Assembly: GCA_905147135.1 (NCBI GenBank)
Contig: LR990050.1
Coordinates: 4,724,501 to 4,788,500 of the forward strand
Origin: Blastobasis lacticolella
Lineage: Eukaryota; Arthropoda; Insecta; Lepidoptera; Blastobasidae
Direction of reading: 5' to 3'
DNA length: 64,000 bases
The notes beneath the pieces are model-generated. The model saw only the letters and a program-made list of their open reading frames with translations, did no database searches and was not told where the DNA came from. Below are positions 46,060 through 56,830 of the stretch, in pieces (within the stretch, counting starts at the first letter, position 1; the number at the start of each line of letters is the position of its first letter). Made by a program: the position numbers and the translations under genes.

Positions 46060-46270
46060 ATGAGTCTGTTGTCAGGAGGTCTAGATGTTTATTTTTATTG
46101 TGTAGTGAATATGTGGTCAATCAAAGTGCTATACCTGTGTATCACAGATGTTACCTACCTACTTTGTGATGTGAACGACGATTGTAAATTGGTTATAATA
46201 AGTTCTCTTCTCATGTAAGTGACTATTGTTATATTGTCTTAATGAGAATAAATGTCTTTGAACCTAATAA
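46060..46270 (+). repeat. 3' UTR of the CR1-like LINE remnant
   Basis: Non-coding sequence follows the TAA stop and reaches an AATAAA signal at 46247-46252, then a TGTCTTTGAACCTAATAA end. The intact order stop, UTR, signal fits a retrotransposed mRNA end. No poly(A) tail is visible, which is usual in the CR1 group (short tandem tails). Confidence 0.6.
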
Positions 46271-46318
46271 CACATTTCATTTAAATTTAAAAATGCAAGT
46301 ATGTATCTTTAGTAGTCG

Positions 46319-46384
46319 TTTGCGGTGACTGCTTACCATCAGGCAGGCCGTAAGCTTGTTTGCCACCTTAGTACTATAAAAAAA
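46319..46384 (-). repeat. Dispersed repeat family A, reversed short copy
   Basis: GCGGTGACTGCTTACCATCA, GGCAGGCCGTAAGCTTGTTT and GCCACCTTAGTACTATAAAA are the reverse complement of the first half of 43552-43672. An A-run follows. Confidence 0.75.
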
Positions 46385-46486
46385 CAAACTTAATTTTGTA
46401 CTTTAATAAGTGATTTTAGAGTGCAGTGAACATGTAAAGAACTATGATATGTTTGAATGAGGTTGATTTCAAATACTGACGACCTT

Positions 46487-46745
46487 GACGACCTGTGTGG
46501 TTCAGTGGTCAACATCCGGTCTGCCACGCAAGAGGTCCCGGGTTCGATTCCCGGCCGGGCAGAAATTTAAATGATGAATTTTAATTTCTGTTACGGGTCT
46601 GGGTGTTCTATGTATAATAAGTATGTACTTAAAAGTATATGTATAAGTAATTTATCAGTTATCTAGCACCCATAACACAAGCTTTGCTTACTTTGGGGCT
46701 GGATGGCGCTGTGTGAATTTGTCCACGATTATTTATTTATTTATT
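46487..46745 (+). repeat. tRNA-derived SINE (family C), best copy
   Basis: The tRNA-like head has an A-box region ACCTGTGTGGTTCAGTGG and an exact-looking B box in GGGTTCGATTCCCGGCC. The body (AATTTTAATTTCTGTTACG, GGTCTGGGTGTTCTATGTAT, GCTTTGCTTACTTTGGGGCT, GGATGGCGCTGTGTGAATTT) and a TTTATTTATTTA tail follow. The GACGACC at its 5' end is repeated directly upstream (46478-46484). Of the four copies in the window this one has the most intact promoter boxes. Confidence 0.88.
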
Positions 46746-46749
46746 TATA

Positions 46750-47345
46750 TTATTATTATAAATACTATTTGCTTGATGTCTGAAACAAGCAGTTGATTTG
46801 TTTCTTTACAGAGATCCGAGCTGTGCGCGGATGAAATCCGCTGAGAACGGCTAGTGTGAACTTATTTTAAAAAATCGGTGCCTTTAACGTACCATTACTC
46901 ACCTAAAGTATTATTGAAATGATAAACTTAAGTTATTTGTAAAATTTTTAGCAGTTTTTCTGCTACGTTCAAAGCTAAAGACAGTATTTGTCGAGCTGAA
47001 CGCATTAATCCATATGTATGGTATGTATGAGCATAAATGGGTCCCAAAGTCAACGTTATTGGAGAGGAGGGTCGGGCCCGACGACCAATTTGACAGGATT
47101 AAATATTAAAAACGCCATTCTGGTTTCTACTCGTTCATTTGGGACTTAGGACCTACATGGCCGTTGCGAGTGTCATTTTACAATTTCAGCTGGTCTGTTG
47201 TAGGTATTTTAATTCACATGCATTTTAGTGATGCCAAAGTTGAATTATGAGTTTTTATCGATAAGAACTATGTACTGGCGAAGAAATGACAAGTACCAAA
47301 TATCTCCATGGCCAACATTCAATTGCCAAGCTAGCAATATGTTAA
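46750..47345. other. Unassigned stretch
   Basis: A short GATCCGAGCTGTGCGCGGAT / GAACGGCTAGT piece (46811-46856) resembles the terminal part of LINE-tail repeats. Otherwise nothing is recognised. Confidence 0.35.
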
Positions 47346-47347
47346 CA

Positions 47348-47476
47348 AATTCACACAGCGCCATCTAGCCCCAAACTAAGCAAAGCTTGGACTATGGGTG
47401 CTAGAAAACTGATATACTACTTAAATACTTTTTAAATACATACTTATTTTACATAGGACACCCAGACCCGAAAGTA
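47348..47476 (-). repeat. tRNA-derived SINE (family C), 5'-truncated reversed copy
   Basis: ATTCACACAGCGCCATCTAG, CCCCAAACTAAGCAAAGCTT, a TTTTTAAATACATACTTATT block and GGACACCCAGACCCGAAAG are the reverse complement of the family C body. The tRNA-like head is missing. Confidence 0.8.
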
Positions 47477-47479
47477 TGA

Positions 47480-48590
47480 AATGAAAGTACTTATTTCACT
47501 TTCATCACACATATTATCTTTACCTCAAAATTTCGACGTCGTTGCATGCAGCATCACTGAAACTGAAACTGAAAGTCTTATAATCAGCTTTTTAGTATTG
47601 AATCCATTTAGCAACATAACCTTATATGATACATACTTTTTATTTACAAAGTCCTTCCCGAAGTAGAGGCTCCAACATGATGTAAGGGAGGGAGAGTTTC
47701 CATTGTTATGAATAAGGGATGATTGATACGCGAATTAGGGCTATATTATGAATCGCGTTTTCGCGGACGCCATCGCAGCGTTGGGAAATTTTTCGCCATT
47801 TTCGTGGTAAATATGAGCGCGCCATGAAAGCTTTTTTTATACCACTAAGGTGGCAAATGAGCTTACGGCTTCGAAAGTTGTTGAAGAGTGAAAAAAATTG
47901 CGGGAAGATTGTGGGCTCCGGTGAAGAAGAATGGCGTTAACCCCTTTTTATCACATGTGTGCTGTTACACATGTGATCATATGTGTAAGACAACTATTAG
48001 ATGCATATCATCAAACCGCAAAATGTTAAGTTCTAGAATATTGTGTGCGTGTGAAGGGTATCGTTTCCTAGAAACGTTACAATGTATCCGATGAAACATT
48101 TAGAGAAAAGGGAGGTAGTGCCCCCTGCTTTTTGTTCGGCTTAGCGGGGGCACTTCCGTGCCAGATTATTTATTAATGATCCGGGTAGTTAGGTAGTTTG
48201 TGTTTTGTCGAGATTTTGGGATCTGACGGATCACAGTATCTGCTCCCCATGTCCTGGACGATGGTGACCGGTATCCATCACGTGGACCGTCTCTTCATGT
48301 GCCTCATACACGTAACAGTCACATCTACCTCGTCATACCTATTTTAAGCCTTAGCGGAGTCATTATTATTATGAACATCGCCGTTTCTGATTCCATCTGT
48401 GTTTTTGCGAAATAGAAAAAACAATGAATTCATTCGATATTATCCACTTGACATTGTCTTCGTCGTACAATAGCGGCGTATCGAATCGGCTACGTATTCG
48501 GATTGCGGATTGCATGGTCTGCAAAACGAGTATAACGATGTACGCTTTTTATTTCCCAAGTGAAGTTCCGTTGTGAATACCATTTATATA
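47480..48590. other. Unassigned stretch with family A fragment and small hairpin
   Basis: A family A start (TATACCACTAAGGTGGCAAA plus TGAGCTTACGGC) lies at 47833-47873 (+). A perfect 11-bp-arm hairpin (ATCACATGTGT / ACACATGTGAT, loop GCTGTT) lies at 47950-47977. Short frames here have no motif. Confidence 0.5.
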
Positions 48591-48597
48591 CATACAT

Positions 48598-48832
48598 AGT
48601 ATAAAACAAAGTCGCTTCCCGTCGTCTGTCTCTATGTATGTATCATATATCAGCCGACAGACGCCCACAAATGTCTATATACGCTTAGATCTTTTAAACA
48701 AGACAAAGGATTTTAATGCGGCTTTCAACAATAGATAAAGAGACTCAAGAGGAAGGTTTATAAGCAATAAAAAAAGGGTAAGTAGGGGTAAAGTAGGTGT
48801 ACTCGAACGAAGTAGCGCCGGGTCCACTAGTA
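48598..48832 (+). repeat. LINE-tail repeat, family E, most complete copy
   Basis: AGTATAAAACAAAGTCGCTT, CCCGTCGTCTGTCTCTATGT, TACGCTTAGATCTTTTAAAC, GGATTTTAATGCGGCTTTCA, ACAATAGATAAAGAGACTCA, AGAGGAAGGTTTATAAGCAA and CGAAGTAGCGCCGGGTCCAC with an ACTAGT end show the full block order of family E. Confidence 0.75.
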
Positions 48833-48839
48833 ATTGATG

Positions 48840-50095
48840 TTTATTGGTATTATGAAAAAGTAATTTGTAGAATTAACAGTTGATTAAATATTCTTTAAGC
48901 TCTCTCAGATTTAAAAATATATTGAATACTCACTTATAATAAAATACTCCAACGATTTCAACGAAAATTATGTTTGGAATTTCTTTTATACCTATAACAG
49001 CAGCTATTACAAGAAGAATATTGTCTCGTAAAAAAGCTTATTAAGAAAGAAATACACTCACTAGTGCCAATTATTCAAGCGGCTACACTGCTAACGCTAC
49101 CCGTCAAACAACCAAAATGTCAAGCAACAGTTCTTTTTAATAGGACTAATTATCAACAGTTATAAAAAATAATAGACGGAAGTCGGTTTCGCAAGTCGGC
49201 ACCAAAGCGCTGGTTATTGTTGTAATTTACAAGGATTGTTGTTTGATACACAACAACAATAGACGTGTTGTAAGGCTCGAGACTCAAGAATTGACACTAT
49301 CGTGTATCTGGATCTGATAGCTTTGGGGCGCACGTTTATGTTTCCACTATGTATTGAAGGTCGTCCAAGAAAGAAAAGGCTTTATTTTTAGCATACTTAT
49401 TCGAGGTATTGATAATCGAAGCAAATACGAGTCGATACTAAAAAATGAGAAAGGAGATATCTGAAGTGTTAGCTCTCACTCGAAATTCAAATTTAAAGTA
49501 CGTATAGTGCACTCAAACCGCCTTCTACAGCATCAGCAGTATCTAAGAGCCGATGGGGCATTTACTATGCAGCGGATTGTCTCTATGGAATTTTTCCGGC
49601 ATTAAAGCCTAATGACGTCACGCTATATCGGAAACCTTTATGTGACTAACAATTTTGGAGTAATATAATTTGGGCTGCACACAATATTGTTATTAAATCC
49701 CTTCGTATTATTAAAACTGGTTAAGCAAACATTTTAATATTTAAGTAAAAATACTGCACACACCCCTTTTCATTTTATAAAGGCGACGTTTCCATCCCTT
49801 CGTGGCAGAAACCTCGACTTTTCAACACTTTCATCCCTTGTTTTTTGATGGAAGCCGCCCCATATTTGATTGGAGGGCAGGGCTAGCGGTCCTAGCGGTT
49901 TAAAAGCGTCGTCTGATCACACGCTTGAGCACACAAAGGTTAGACATGTCTTTATGACGTCATGTAATACGCTACTTGAGTTTTATTTGGGTGTATAATA
50001 TATGGCCAAAAGGTCTTTCGTTTGGTACACGAAAATGTGTCGCTTTTTATGGCATTTATTTGGTGAACTCGTTATTGCTTGTTACGTTTTAGTTT
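48840..50095. other. Long stretch without recognisable gene
   Basis: AT-rich with short frames only. No named repeat is recognised. Confidence 0.35.
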
Positions 50096-50194
50096 ATGCG
50101 CACCCATCCAGTGTTTAACGGGGCAACGCGGCCAGCCTTCTGGGCCTTTTCCGCGATCAACGGACCTGCACGGCTGTGTCCGCGGTCACACGGC

Positions 50195-50285
50195 TCCAGA
50201 GAGAGTTTGTTACCTTCTCTCAATACTAAGATGAAAGAGATAGCAGTATCTATGTCGCGCTTTTTGTCGCACATCGCGCGCGAGA
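50195..50285 (+). repeat. Relative of the foldback element at 59009-59155
   Basis: TTCTCTCAATACTAAGATGA, AAGAGATAGCAGTATCTATG and TCGCGC closely match the right arm of the element at 59009-59155. Only one arm is visible, preceded by a GAGAGAGTTTGTTACC block that matches its GAGAGCGTTTGTC piece. Opposing 66-codon frames that cover this segment almost exactly (50089-50289 minus, 50096-50296 plus) are by-products. Confidence 0.55.
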
Positions 50286-50299
50286 GCAACTACTAAATA

Positions 50300-51140
50300 T
50301 AGTTCCTTTTCATTGTATTTGCGTATCCGAGTGATATGTTTCGAAATAAGTTGATATGTTAACATTAAATTTCTTAAATGCGGGTCACCTCAGTAGCCAG
50401 TCTAGCTTTAATATAATCCAGAACGTTTACAAAATCTCCAAAACAAAACTTAATAACAGATAATGTCTATTAAATGTGGGTTTTCTTTCCATCATAGTGT
50501 GTATTTGGTTGTGTGTGATTTACTTTTCACAGCAGCTTTGCATAGATCGGACCAAGGCCGCAAGGTCGTCTTGATAATGTTTAGGACTCACTGTATCTAT
50601 ACTTGAAGAGACTTACAGCAGTAAATCAAGCAAAGTCTAGGCTAAGCTTGTAATAAACCAATTTCGTTATCCCATACAGTAATCAATAAGCATAGAAAAG
50701 CAAAAAGTAAGTATTTAAAACAAAAATCTGGAATCTGCTAAAGCTTAACTTTTGTTTGATATAGTTTATTGAAACAAGCTAAAGATGAAATGATTGCGGG
50801 AAACAAATGAACAATTGTACTTGAGAAACAATGCGCTTTGAGACCCCGAAGCTCGGACAAAGCTCGAATTCCCTCTGAACTTTCCTTCCGCGACGGTAAG
50901 TATTTAAACAGTATTCAGCTTCTTGGAGGCACAGATGAAAAGAAAACGAATTGTAAAACTTAATGGCGTAACTTAGCACTTTTTTCTCTTCTTAGTCTAC
51001 TTAGTCTTTGCAACATTGTGCGATGCAAATGTGTGGGCTTAATTAAAGGATGGTCTTAGTTCCGCGAGCATGCTAGGTAATGGACCGTTTTCTCATATAG
51101 GTATAATTAAACTACACAACCTTCATTGAATATTTTTTGT
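50300..51140. other. Unassigned AT-rich stretch
   Basis: No gene is recognised. A 66-codon minus frame at 50779-50979 has no motif. Confidence 0.35.
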
Positions 51141-51144
51141 TATT

Positions 51145-51175
51145 TATATTTATTTATTTATTTATCGTATGGCTT
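51145..51175 (-). repeat. (AAAT)n tail of the Jockey-like LINE remnant
   Basis: TTATATTTATTTATTTATTT reads on the minus strand as an AAATAAATAAAT tail. It lies about 20-50 bases beyond the stop codon of the adjacent LINE fragment, the position expected for a retrotransposed 3' end. Confidence 0.6.
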
Positions 51176-51193
51176 TTAAGTTCCTACTGCTAC

Positions 51194-51493
51194 TTAAATT
51201 TTCAATTTACATTTCGTCAAGTAGGCGAGAGCTTCGGCCGAAAGGGACTGAAAATCTTCCGCTTGCCCGCTGTACTTGGTATCCGGACATTCAAATATAA
51301 TATGATTTACTGACTGCTCAGGGCAGCCGCACTGGCATGCCGCTGCCTCGCACCAACCCCATTTGTGCCATAGATACGCACAGTTTCCGACGCCTGTTCT
51401 TATTCGGTTCAGCAGACACCGGACGCGCCGTGACTCTTTAAAGCCTGCTGGGTGCTGCTTTACGTTCAGCTTGAGGGAACATCGACATCCTAC
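51194..51493 (-). pseudogene. Jockey-like LINE ORF2 C-terminus with CCHC-like motif
   Basis: The minus-strand frame of about 99 codons ends with TAA at 51194-51196. Landmarks in order are KQHPAGFKESRRVRCLLN, then RIRTGVGNCAYLWHKWG, then a cysteine cluster CQCG...EQSVNHIIFEC (C-x-C-x8-H-x4-C) and a tail LSAEALAYLTKCKLKI. An RTG.G...L.KWG block followed by C.CG..EQ...H....CP is the usual C-terminal end of Jockey-clade and related insect LINE reverse transcriptases. An in-frame TAG (51494-51496 on the minus strand) limits it upstream, and the catalytic palm motifs are absent. It is therefore a 5'-truncated relic, inserted opposite to the plus strand. Confidence 0.85.
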
Positions 51494-51499
51494 CTATAT

Positions 51500-52035
51500 T
51501 ATTTTTAATTTGTAACTATGCTGTGAGATTGCGGCCAATTGGCCTAAGTAAAAATACTTTGCTGCTAACGTGACATACACGATAGCAAATGGGATAAAAT
51601 TTAGATTTGTTCCTACTAACGTTTGTAACAAATGGAAATAAAAAGCTCTCACTTACAGCGCTATGTGTGGTCGATAAATTCAGGTTTTAATCACATATTG
51701 AAGCGTAATAGGCGACCGCTAACAGACTACGAACTTCGAAGGCTGTAATTTTATATGTACGATCCCCGATTCCAGCTAGCTCCAGAATGACCGCTGCAGA
51801 CATTCGAATTAAACCTGAAAATGTCCATTAAGCTAGTCGTATCTCTGAAGAATGCCCGTCTGAGAGTTTTATGGGCACACTTAACCCGCGAGGCTTGAAT
51901 GTGCCCGCATTTCTGCTATTGTTTTTCTTTTACAAATTCCGCCGCAGACAGTTTCCGAGACCTGTGGTTTCTTTTGAACGATAAACGAGTATTATTAATG
52001 CGAATTTGGTTACACTGGAAACGTTTTGTAAATTG
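51500..52035. other. Unassigned stretch
   Basis: No gene or named repeat is recognised. Confidence 0.35.
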
Positions 52036-52040
52036 CTCCT

Positions 52041-52223
52041 GGGGCCTAATTCTTGCGATGTGACATCTCAAATTGGAATTATTTCCTAGAATTGAAATGT
52101 CTATTGCAGCCTAAATAAAATATCTTCGACTGTCGTATATTGTCAAAGATCAATTACAGTGCCGTTTAATACAGCTTTTTGGGTAAAGAAAATGTCGAAT
52201 TTGAGATGTCACAGCGCAAGAAT
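52041..52223. mobile_element. Foldback element (GGGGCCTAATTCTTGCG type), right end incomplete
   Basis: ATTCTTGCGATGTGACATCT (52049-52068) plus CAAATT pairs with the right arm (AATTTGAGATGTCACAGCGC plus AAGAAT, 52198-52223) with a single mismatch. The left end continues outward as GGGGCCTA. The right end lacks the matching TAGGCCCC, so it is truncated or diverged. The same left end is found at 63777-63880. The interior contains no open frame that could be a transposase. Confidence 0.75.
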
Positions 52224-52229
52224 ATTTCC

Positions 52230-54080
52230 AATTAAGTGTCTGCTTCAACATAGTCTTCGTAGACTATTTTGCCCTGCCCAAAGGCGACAATATCGTTACT
52301 GTCACCTATGGGCTATGACTGTCTGGAACTTACTGCATTTTCCCCAATGTCTCTCGAGGTCAAATCTTCAGATTGATCGCACGAACATTATGTAGGTACC
52401 ATTTTAATATACTGTGTAGTGAATATCGCAGTTAAGGTCGACTTTTATTATGCTCATATCACAGAGTCAATAAAGTCATTAACTTATAATGCGCCTTGGC
52501 AAAATATTGACTCGGTTTAGTGTGTGAGATCACCTCCAGATTAGAATGGCTGTATTTTTAGCAGTGATGGTGCAAACACCTCTTTATTGTGTTACACCGC
52601 AGAGGTTGCTTGCAATGAAATTCATATGCAGTCTATTATACCTGCTCGTTTGTCGATAGAGTTGTATAAAAAATTAAAGAATATTCTACTGTAACGATAT
52701 GTAAAATGACGCTCACTAATTTGCAGATGAAGGGGAGTTCAAAACTTCTGCCTTAGATGTTCGGTGAGGAACAGACTGCTTTTGGCCTTTTGACTTAGTT
52801 ATGCTTCACCTAAATCGGTTTGCACAACAATAGGTAACGTAATACATTTCTGAAGTATACTTGTATCTGTGTAGTTACGTAGGTTTTAGGTAGTCGGCAG
52901 GCATCCAAGTAAACAGGGGATGTTATAAAAAGGTCGGTTCCGAAAGTTGGTACGTAAACGTTTTTGTGAGGGAGGCGACCGCCGGAAAGTCTTCCTTTAA
53001 TTAAGTTCGAGCGAAGCCAGCGCTGATTGGTCTATGCCAAAGCGTCTCCTATTGCAGTCTGTCTGTTCGGATTTCTGCACAAATACTTCGTTATAGGGAG
53101 AAATATTTTCTTCTTCTGTATTTCGTTGTGTACCACAATAGATTCTTCGCAATTGTACAATAAAAATATCCGAAATTTTTAATACTGTGTCAGTAGTGCA
53201 TTGTTGATGGAACTGCATTGAATTATACATTAAAACAGTTTTTATATTTATTTATTATAATTTTAATGGAACTTGTGTTAAAAGTATATTTAGTTTTTCT
53301 TCGAAATATAAGTACGGGTGCGTTGCTAAATAGGTTTCGTGGAAGACTGCCCTACTACTTCTGGGTGTCCTATCTTCCTTACGCCATTCTTATAACTAGC
53401 TATGCCCTCAACTGGACAATGCCTTCCTCAAGGGCTCAAGAATTAGCGGTCCTGTTATACTCAGCCCGCATCCAACGGTTTCGTAGTTTTTAGGTCCAAC
53501 GAAAAGAACTTTACACCTAATAATGACGTAAGACGTCCAAATGTATAGAAGTAAGATATCTTGTCACGTAAAACTGGATTTGATAAAGTTAAATGAAATT
53601 CCTTAGATAGTAGCTCCATACCGCGCCATCTTTACGTAATCCAAATGATTAATTTGCAAGCATAGTGATTGATAACTGAGCAGAAGTATACTGATTCATG
53701 TTCCCGGTTTCATTAATCATTAGAACAATCAATTTTAACGATGATCTAAAACGACTCCATGCGAAGGTAGGTATATTCTACGTGCTATATGCGGAGGGAT
53801 CCGGTAAATAAGTTTAATAAGCATAATTTTGAATGTAGTATATTTTAATTGATTTAAACGAATAAGAGACCTAAATTGTCAGTAATTAGGCCAAAATAAT
53901 TGTGGAAAGCAGTCATTTCCATGCGGAAAGCGAGACGTAAGCGTCTACTAATTTCGTTTAATTGCCACATTGTCGCTGTAATCATCAGCCACACATATTT
54001 CTCCAAAATTAAATGCGAGGAGTTCGTTTCGAACGTTCGGGCTTGGAAGTCGTGTCGTGGAATAGGCTTTGTATTATTTG
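52230..54080. other. Long stretch without recognisable gene
   Basis: Frames at 53218-53493 (+, 91 codons, hydrophobic N-terminal half), 53854-54156 (-, 100 codons) and 53900-54175 (+, 91 codons) have no recognisable domain. The last two overlap on opposite strands and run into a family B repeat. None is called a gene. Confidence 0.4.
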
Positions 54081-54085
54081 GTAAG

Positions 54086-54265
54086 TCATCATCACAGTCC
54101 ACTGCAGGACTTAGGGCCTCTCCCACGAAAGAGGAGGTTATTGCCATAATATCCACGCTTGGCAGGCGGGTTTGAGATCGCAGTGTTTAAATATAACAAT
54201 GGAAAACGCTGCTGCCCATTTTCCAGACTACGAAGATTCTTGATCTTTTGCTTCGAAAACATTAG
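54086..54265 (+). repeat. Dispersed repeat family B copy
   Basis: CATCATCACAGTCCACTGCA, GGACTTAGGGCCTCTCCCAC, GAAAGAGGAGGTTATTGCCA, CCACGCTTGGCAGGCGGGTT, AACGCTGCTGCCCATTTTCC and TCTTGATCTTTTGCTTCGAA follow the block order of 18831-19090. The final GTCGCCTTGTACGACAC part is missing. Confidence 0.75.
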
Positions 54266-54269
54266 TAAG

Positions 54270-54765
54270 TATTACTTTGGTAAGTATATTATATGATTTC
54301 TTATCAAAATTTTCAACACTTTGATCTTCTGTGGATATTTTGAATTTAACCGTTACAGCCTTAGAAACGCAATCTACCTACTAGTTTCCAACATTTATTT
54401 ACCAGGAGCTTTTACATGTACACGTGTTAAAACTAAGGTAACGTTACAAATTGTCACGTACTGCCGAAAAGAAGTATGACAAACAGTCTCGGACATTCCC
54501 TTGCCGCTATGTTTGCCATAACGGGCCTTAGTCGTTAACTTAGCCCAAGCTAGCCTAGTGGGCCCACGTACTCCGGAATGCACTTTATTACCAGGTAATA
54601 ACGTGCCAAATTCCACGTAAATTGTCGAAATATGGTGTCCATAGGTGCGCCGGTATATTCCGTTTGTTAGCGTTGTTATTGTGCGTGTTATGATATTAAC
54701 TGCAGTTAGAAGGTGCCTATAGGTACTGCGTTATTAATATAGCTATAAACTAAGAATTTTATACG
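54270..54765. other. Unassigned stretch
   Basis: No gene is recognised. A 73-codon minus frame (54395-54616) has no motif. Confidence 0.35.
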
Positions 54766-54799
54766 AATTGACTTGATTATTTATTTCTACAATTATAAA

Positions 54800-55110
54800 T
54801 CTCGCGAATGCGCGCGAGCCAGCCAGCGGCGCGTTGCTTTTCACCGTACTAAACGTTGCACTTGCGCCGCTTGCAGTACGAAAGATTTGGACGCTCCCTA
54901 ACATTGGATGGAAGGAGGGAAGGAGAATGAGAGCTGGCCGACGGGGTAGTAGAGTGTGTTGTGACATCAGCCCACTGAATTTGTGGTTGCCAAGAAGTGC
55001 TCCCGCCCAAAGAGCCACCGGCAAGTAAGCGTGCGCATCACCCGTAATTAGGTCTGACGCGGCTCGTATGACCGAGAGGTCGATAGGTCCCTGAGTGGAG
55101 GAGGGTTAGC
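54800..55110. other. GC-rich island, possible but unproven exon
   Basis: GAATGCGCGCGAGCCAGCCA and CAGCGGCGCGTTGC start a GC-richer segment with opposing frames: plus 54834-55028 (64 codons) and minus 54743-55024 (93 codons). The plus frame reaches GGCAAGTAAGCG near its end, which could be read as a splice donor A|GTAAGC. That alone is weak evidence, and neither frame has a recognisable motif. Confidence 0.3.
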
Positions 55111-55114
55111 TCCC

Positions 55115-56245
55115 TAAAAATGGCAAAGTACTACGAATGACTTAATTTGTACTTTATTATTAATGACGTAATAGGTTGAACTGTGGGGACTACATATATT
55201 ATAGTCTACCATTTATAGGCGCAAGAACTAGTTCTCCAATAAAAGCGAAACACAATCATTTCTTACGCAACGCTTACCTTCATTAATATTTCTAATCAAT
55301 CTGTTCATCGTAAACTTTTGTGTAAGAGAATTTGCCGTCATAAAACTTAGCATTTTATATGATCTGTTGAAGTCTCTCGCGAAGCTAGATTAAGTAATAG
55401 CGAAGCTACTTTAGAGCCGTATTTTATGGCGACGTTGGGGTCATAGGACCCGCTAAATGGTGTTTTCCGTTGCAATCGGGCCTCGGGCCTCGATTCGACA
55501 CCCACAGACCGACAGATTTACATCTAGGCTCGCGTGCCCGGCCGCGGATACAGCTCATTTAGGGCTGACTTTGGACAACGGCACCTCATAGTGGAGTGAT
55601 ATAGTACCTTTCTCGGTTTCATCTGATGTCTTTCAGACACGCTTTGGTCATTGCAGTAGAATACTCGCAATTTGAGGAGGAAATTTAGTATTTGCGCTCC
55701 GGTTGAACTTTCATGGCTTTGATATACCTACGTATTTATTGTATGTTAATGGTTGGGTGCTTGCTTGCTAATGTTAATATCTCTACTTTAGAATTTAATA
55801 CTAAGATCCTTATTCATTATGATTTTTTGCAACTTGTTTTTATACTGAGGTCTTTGACATTATAAAATGTTGTTTACTATAATCAATCTTAGTGATTGAT
55901 TGCTTTAAAACATCGTTTCACACTTTCTGGGATTATTGCTAAAACCAGAGGTTAATAGATCATATTGCGTTACCTAAAACGATTAGCTCTAGATCCAGGC
56001 GTGAAGAACTAATCAGTACAATTGATACCGACAAAAAGCGAGCAAAGCTACCGTCAAAAGCTAGTCCATCACATCCCAGGCACGGAAACACCTGTAATAA
56101 TATACTAGAGCCACTATTACAACGGATCGCATCCTTTTCCGTCCCCTCGATGCTTATGAGCGAGCGAAATTGAAACTTGCGTTGAGCGAAATAAGTATGA
56201 ATATTTAATGAGTTTATTTAATGAGTAAGTAGGTACTATGTTTTA
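55115..56245. other. Long stretch without recognisable gene
   Basis: Only short frames are present and no named repeat is recognised. Confidence 0.35.
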
Positions 56246-56249
56246 TCAA

Positions 56250-56345
56250 TCATAAACACCCCTTAACAGTCCACTGTTGGACTTATTATCGAAGTTAGTG
56301 GAAAGTTTGGCAATAAGCTCTACATTTGGCAATAAACTCCAGTTA
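56250..56345 (+). repeat. Possible diverged family B fragment
   Basis: ATAAACACCCCTTAACAGTC and CACTGTTGGACTTATTATCG resemble the first segment of family B with several differences. AGTTTGGCAATAAGCTCTAC fits the later part only loosely. Confidence 0.4.
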
Positions 56346-56515
56346 TTTTAACGCAACAACCTTTAATTGAAAATTATACGAGATATTATCCCAGACCTAG
56401 CGAACATAATCCAGAGTACAAAAGCTCGAAAAACAGAACGCGAATTTTAAAATTTCAACCTGAATGCACAAACAAATTACTACCGTATCATTATTACGCG
56501 CCTCCGGAGCATCTG

Positions 56516-56830
56516 TGGCCGACTGGAGCGTCGGTGGCCGAGTGGAGCGTCGGTGGCCGAGTGGAGCGTCGGTGGCCGAGTGGAGCGTCGGTGGCCGAGT
56601 GGAGCGTCGGTGGCCGAGTGGAGCGTCGGTGGCCGAGTGGAGCGTCGGTGGCCGAGTGGAGCGTCGGTGGCCGAGTGGAGCGTCGGTGGCCGAGTGGAGC
56701 GTCGGTGGCCGAGTGGAGCGTCGGTGGCCGAGTGGAGCGTCGGTGGCCGAGTGGAGCGTCGGTGGCCGAGTGGAGCGTCGGTGGCCGAGTGGAGCGTCGG
56801 TGTCCGAGTGGAGCGTCGGTGGCCGAGTGG
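56516..56830 (+). repeat. 19-bp minisatellite, 16 full units plus 11 bases
   Basis: The unit TGGCCGAGTGGAGCGTCGG repeats without gaps from 56516; unit starts advance by exactly 19 bases to unit 16 at 56801, followed by the partial unit TGGCCGAGTGG (56820-56830). Fourteen units look identical. Unit 1 differs at one base (GACTGG), and unit 16 at one base (TGTCC). The array passes without a break into a tRNA-derived SINE, and the unit equals the 5' end of that SINE (GAGCGTCGGTGGCCGAGTGG). TGGCCGAGTGG fits the Pol III A-box consensus. Open frames of 93-133 codons on both strands across the array come only from the periodicity: 19 is not a multiple of 3 and the unit has no stop in most frames. Confidence 0.95.

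Noticed and set aside
46487..46565. True tRNA gene
   Set aside because: A and B boxes are present, but the sequence continues into a SINE body shared with three other copies, and a proper cloverleaf with matching acceptor stem is not evident.
47950..47977. ATCACATGTGT hairpin as a microRNA precursor
   Set aside because: 11-base arms are too short for a precursor and can occur by chance in 64 kb.
50089..50296. Opposing 66-codon frames covering the same segment
   Set aside because: Perfectly overlapping antisense frames in a GC-rich patch that is partly a foldback-element relative; neither has a motif.
51145..51175. TTTATT tract as a replication origin or regulatory element
   Set aside because: Its position behind the stop codon of a LINE fragment explains it as a retrotransposon tail.
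56516..56830. CRISPR-like array
   Set aside because: The units follow one another without spacers, and the context is eukaryotic with a SINE directly attached.
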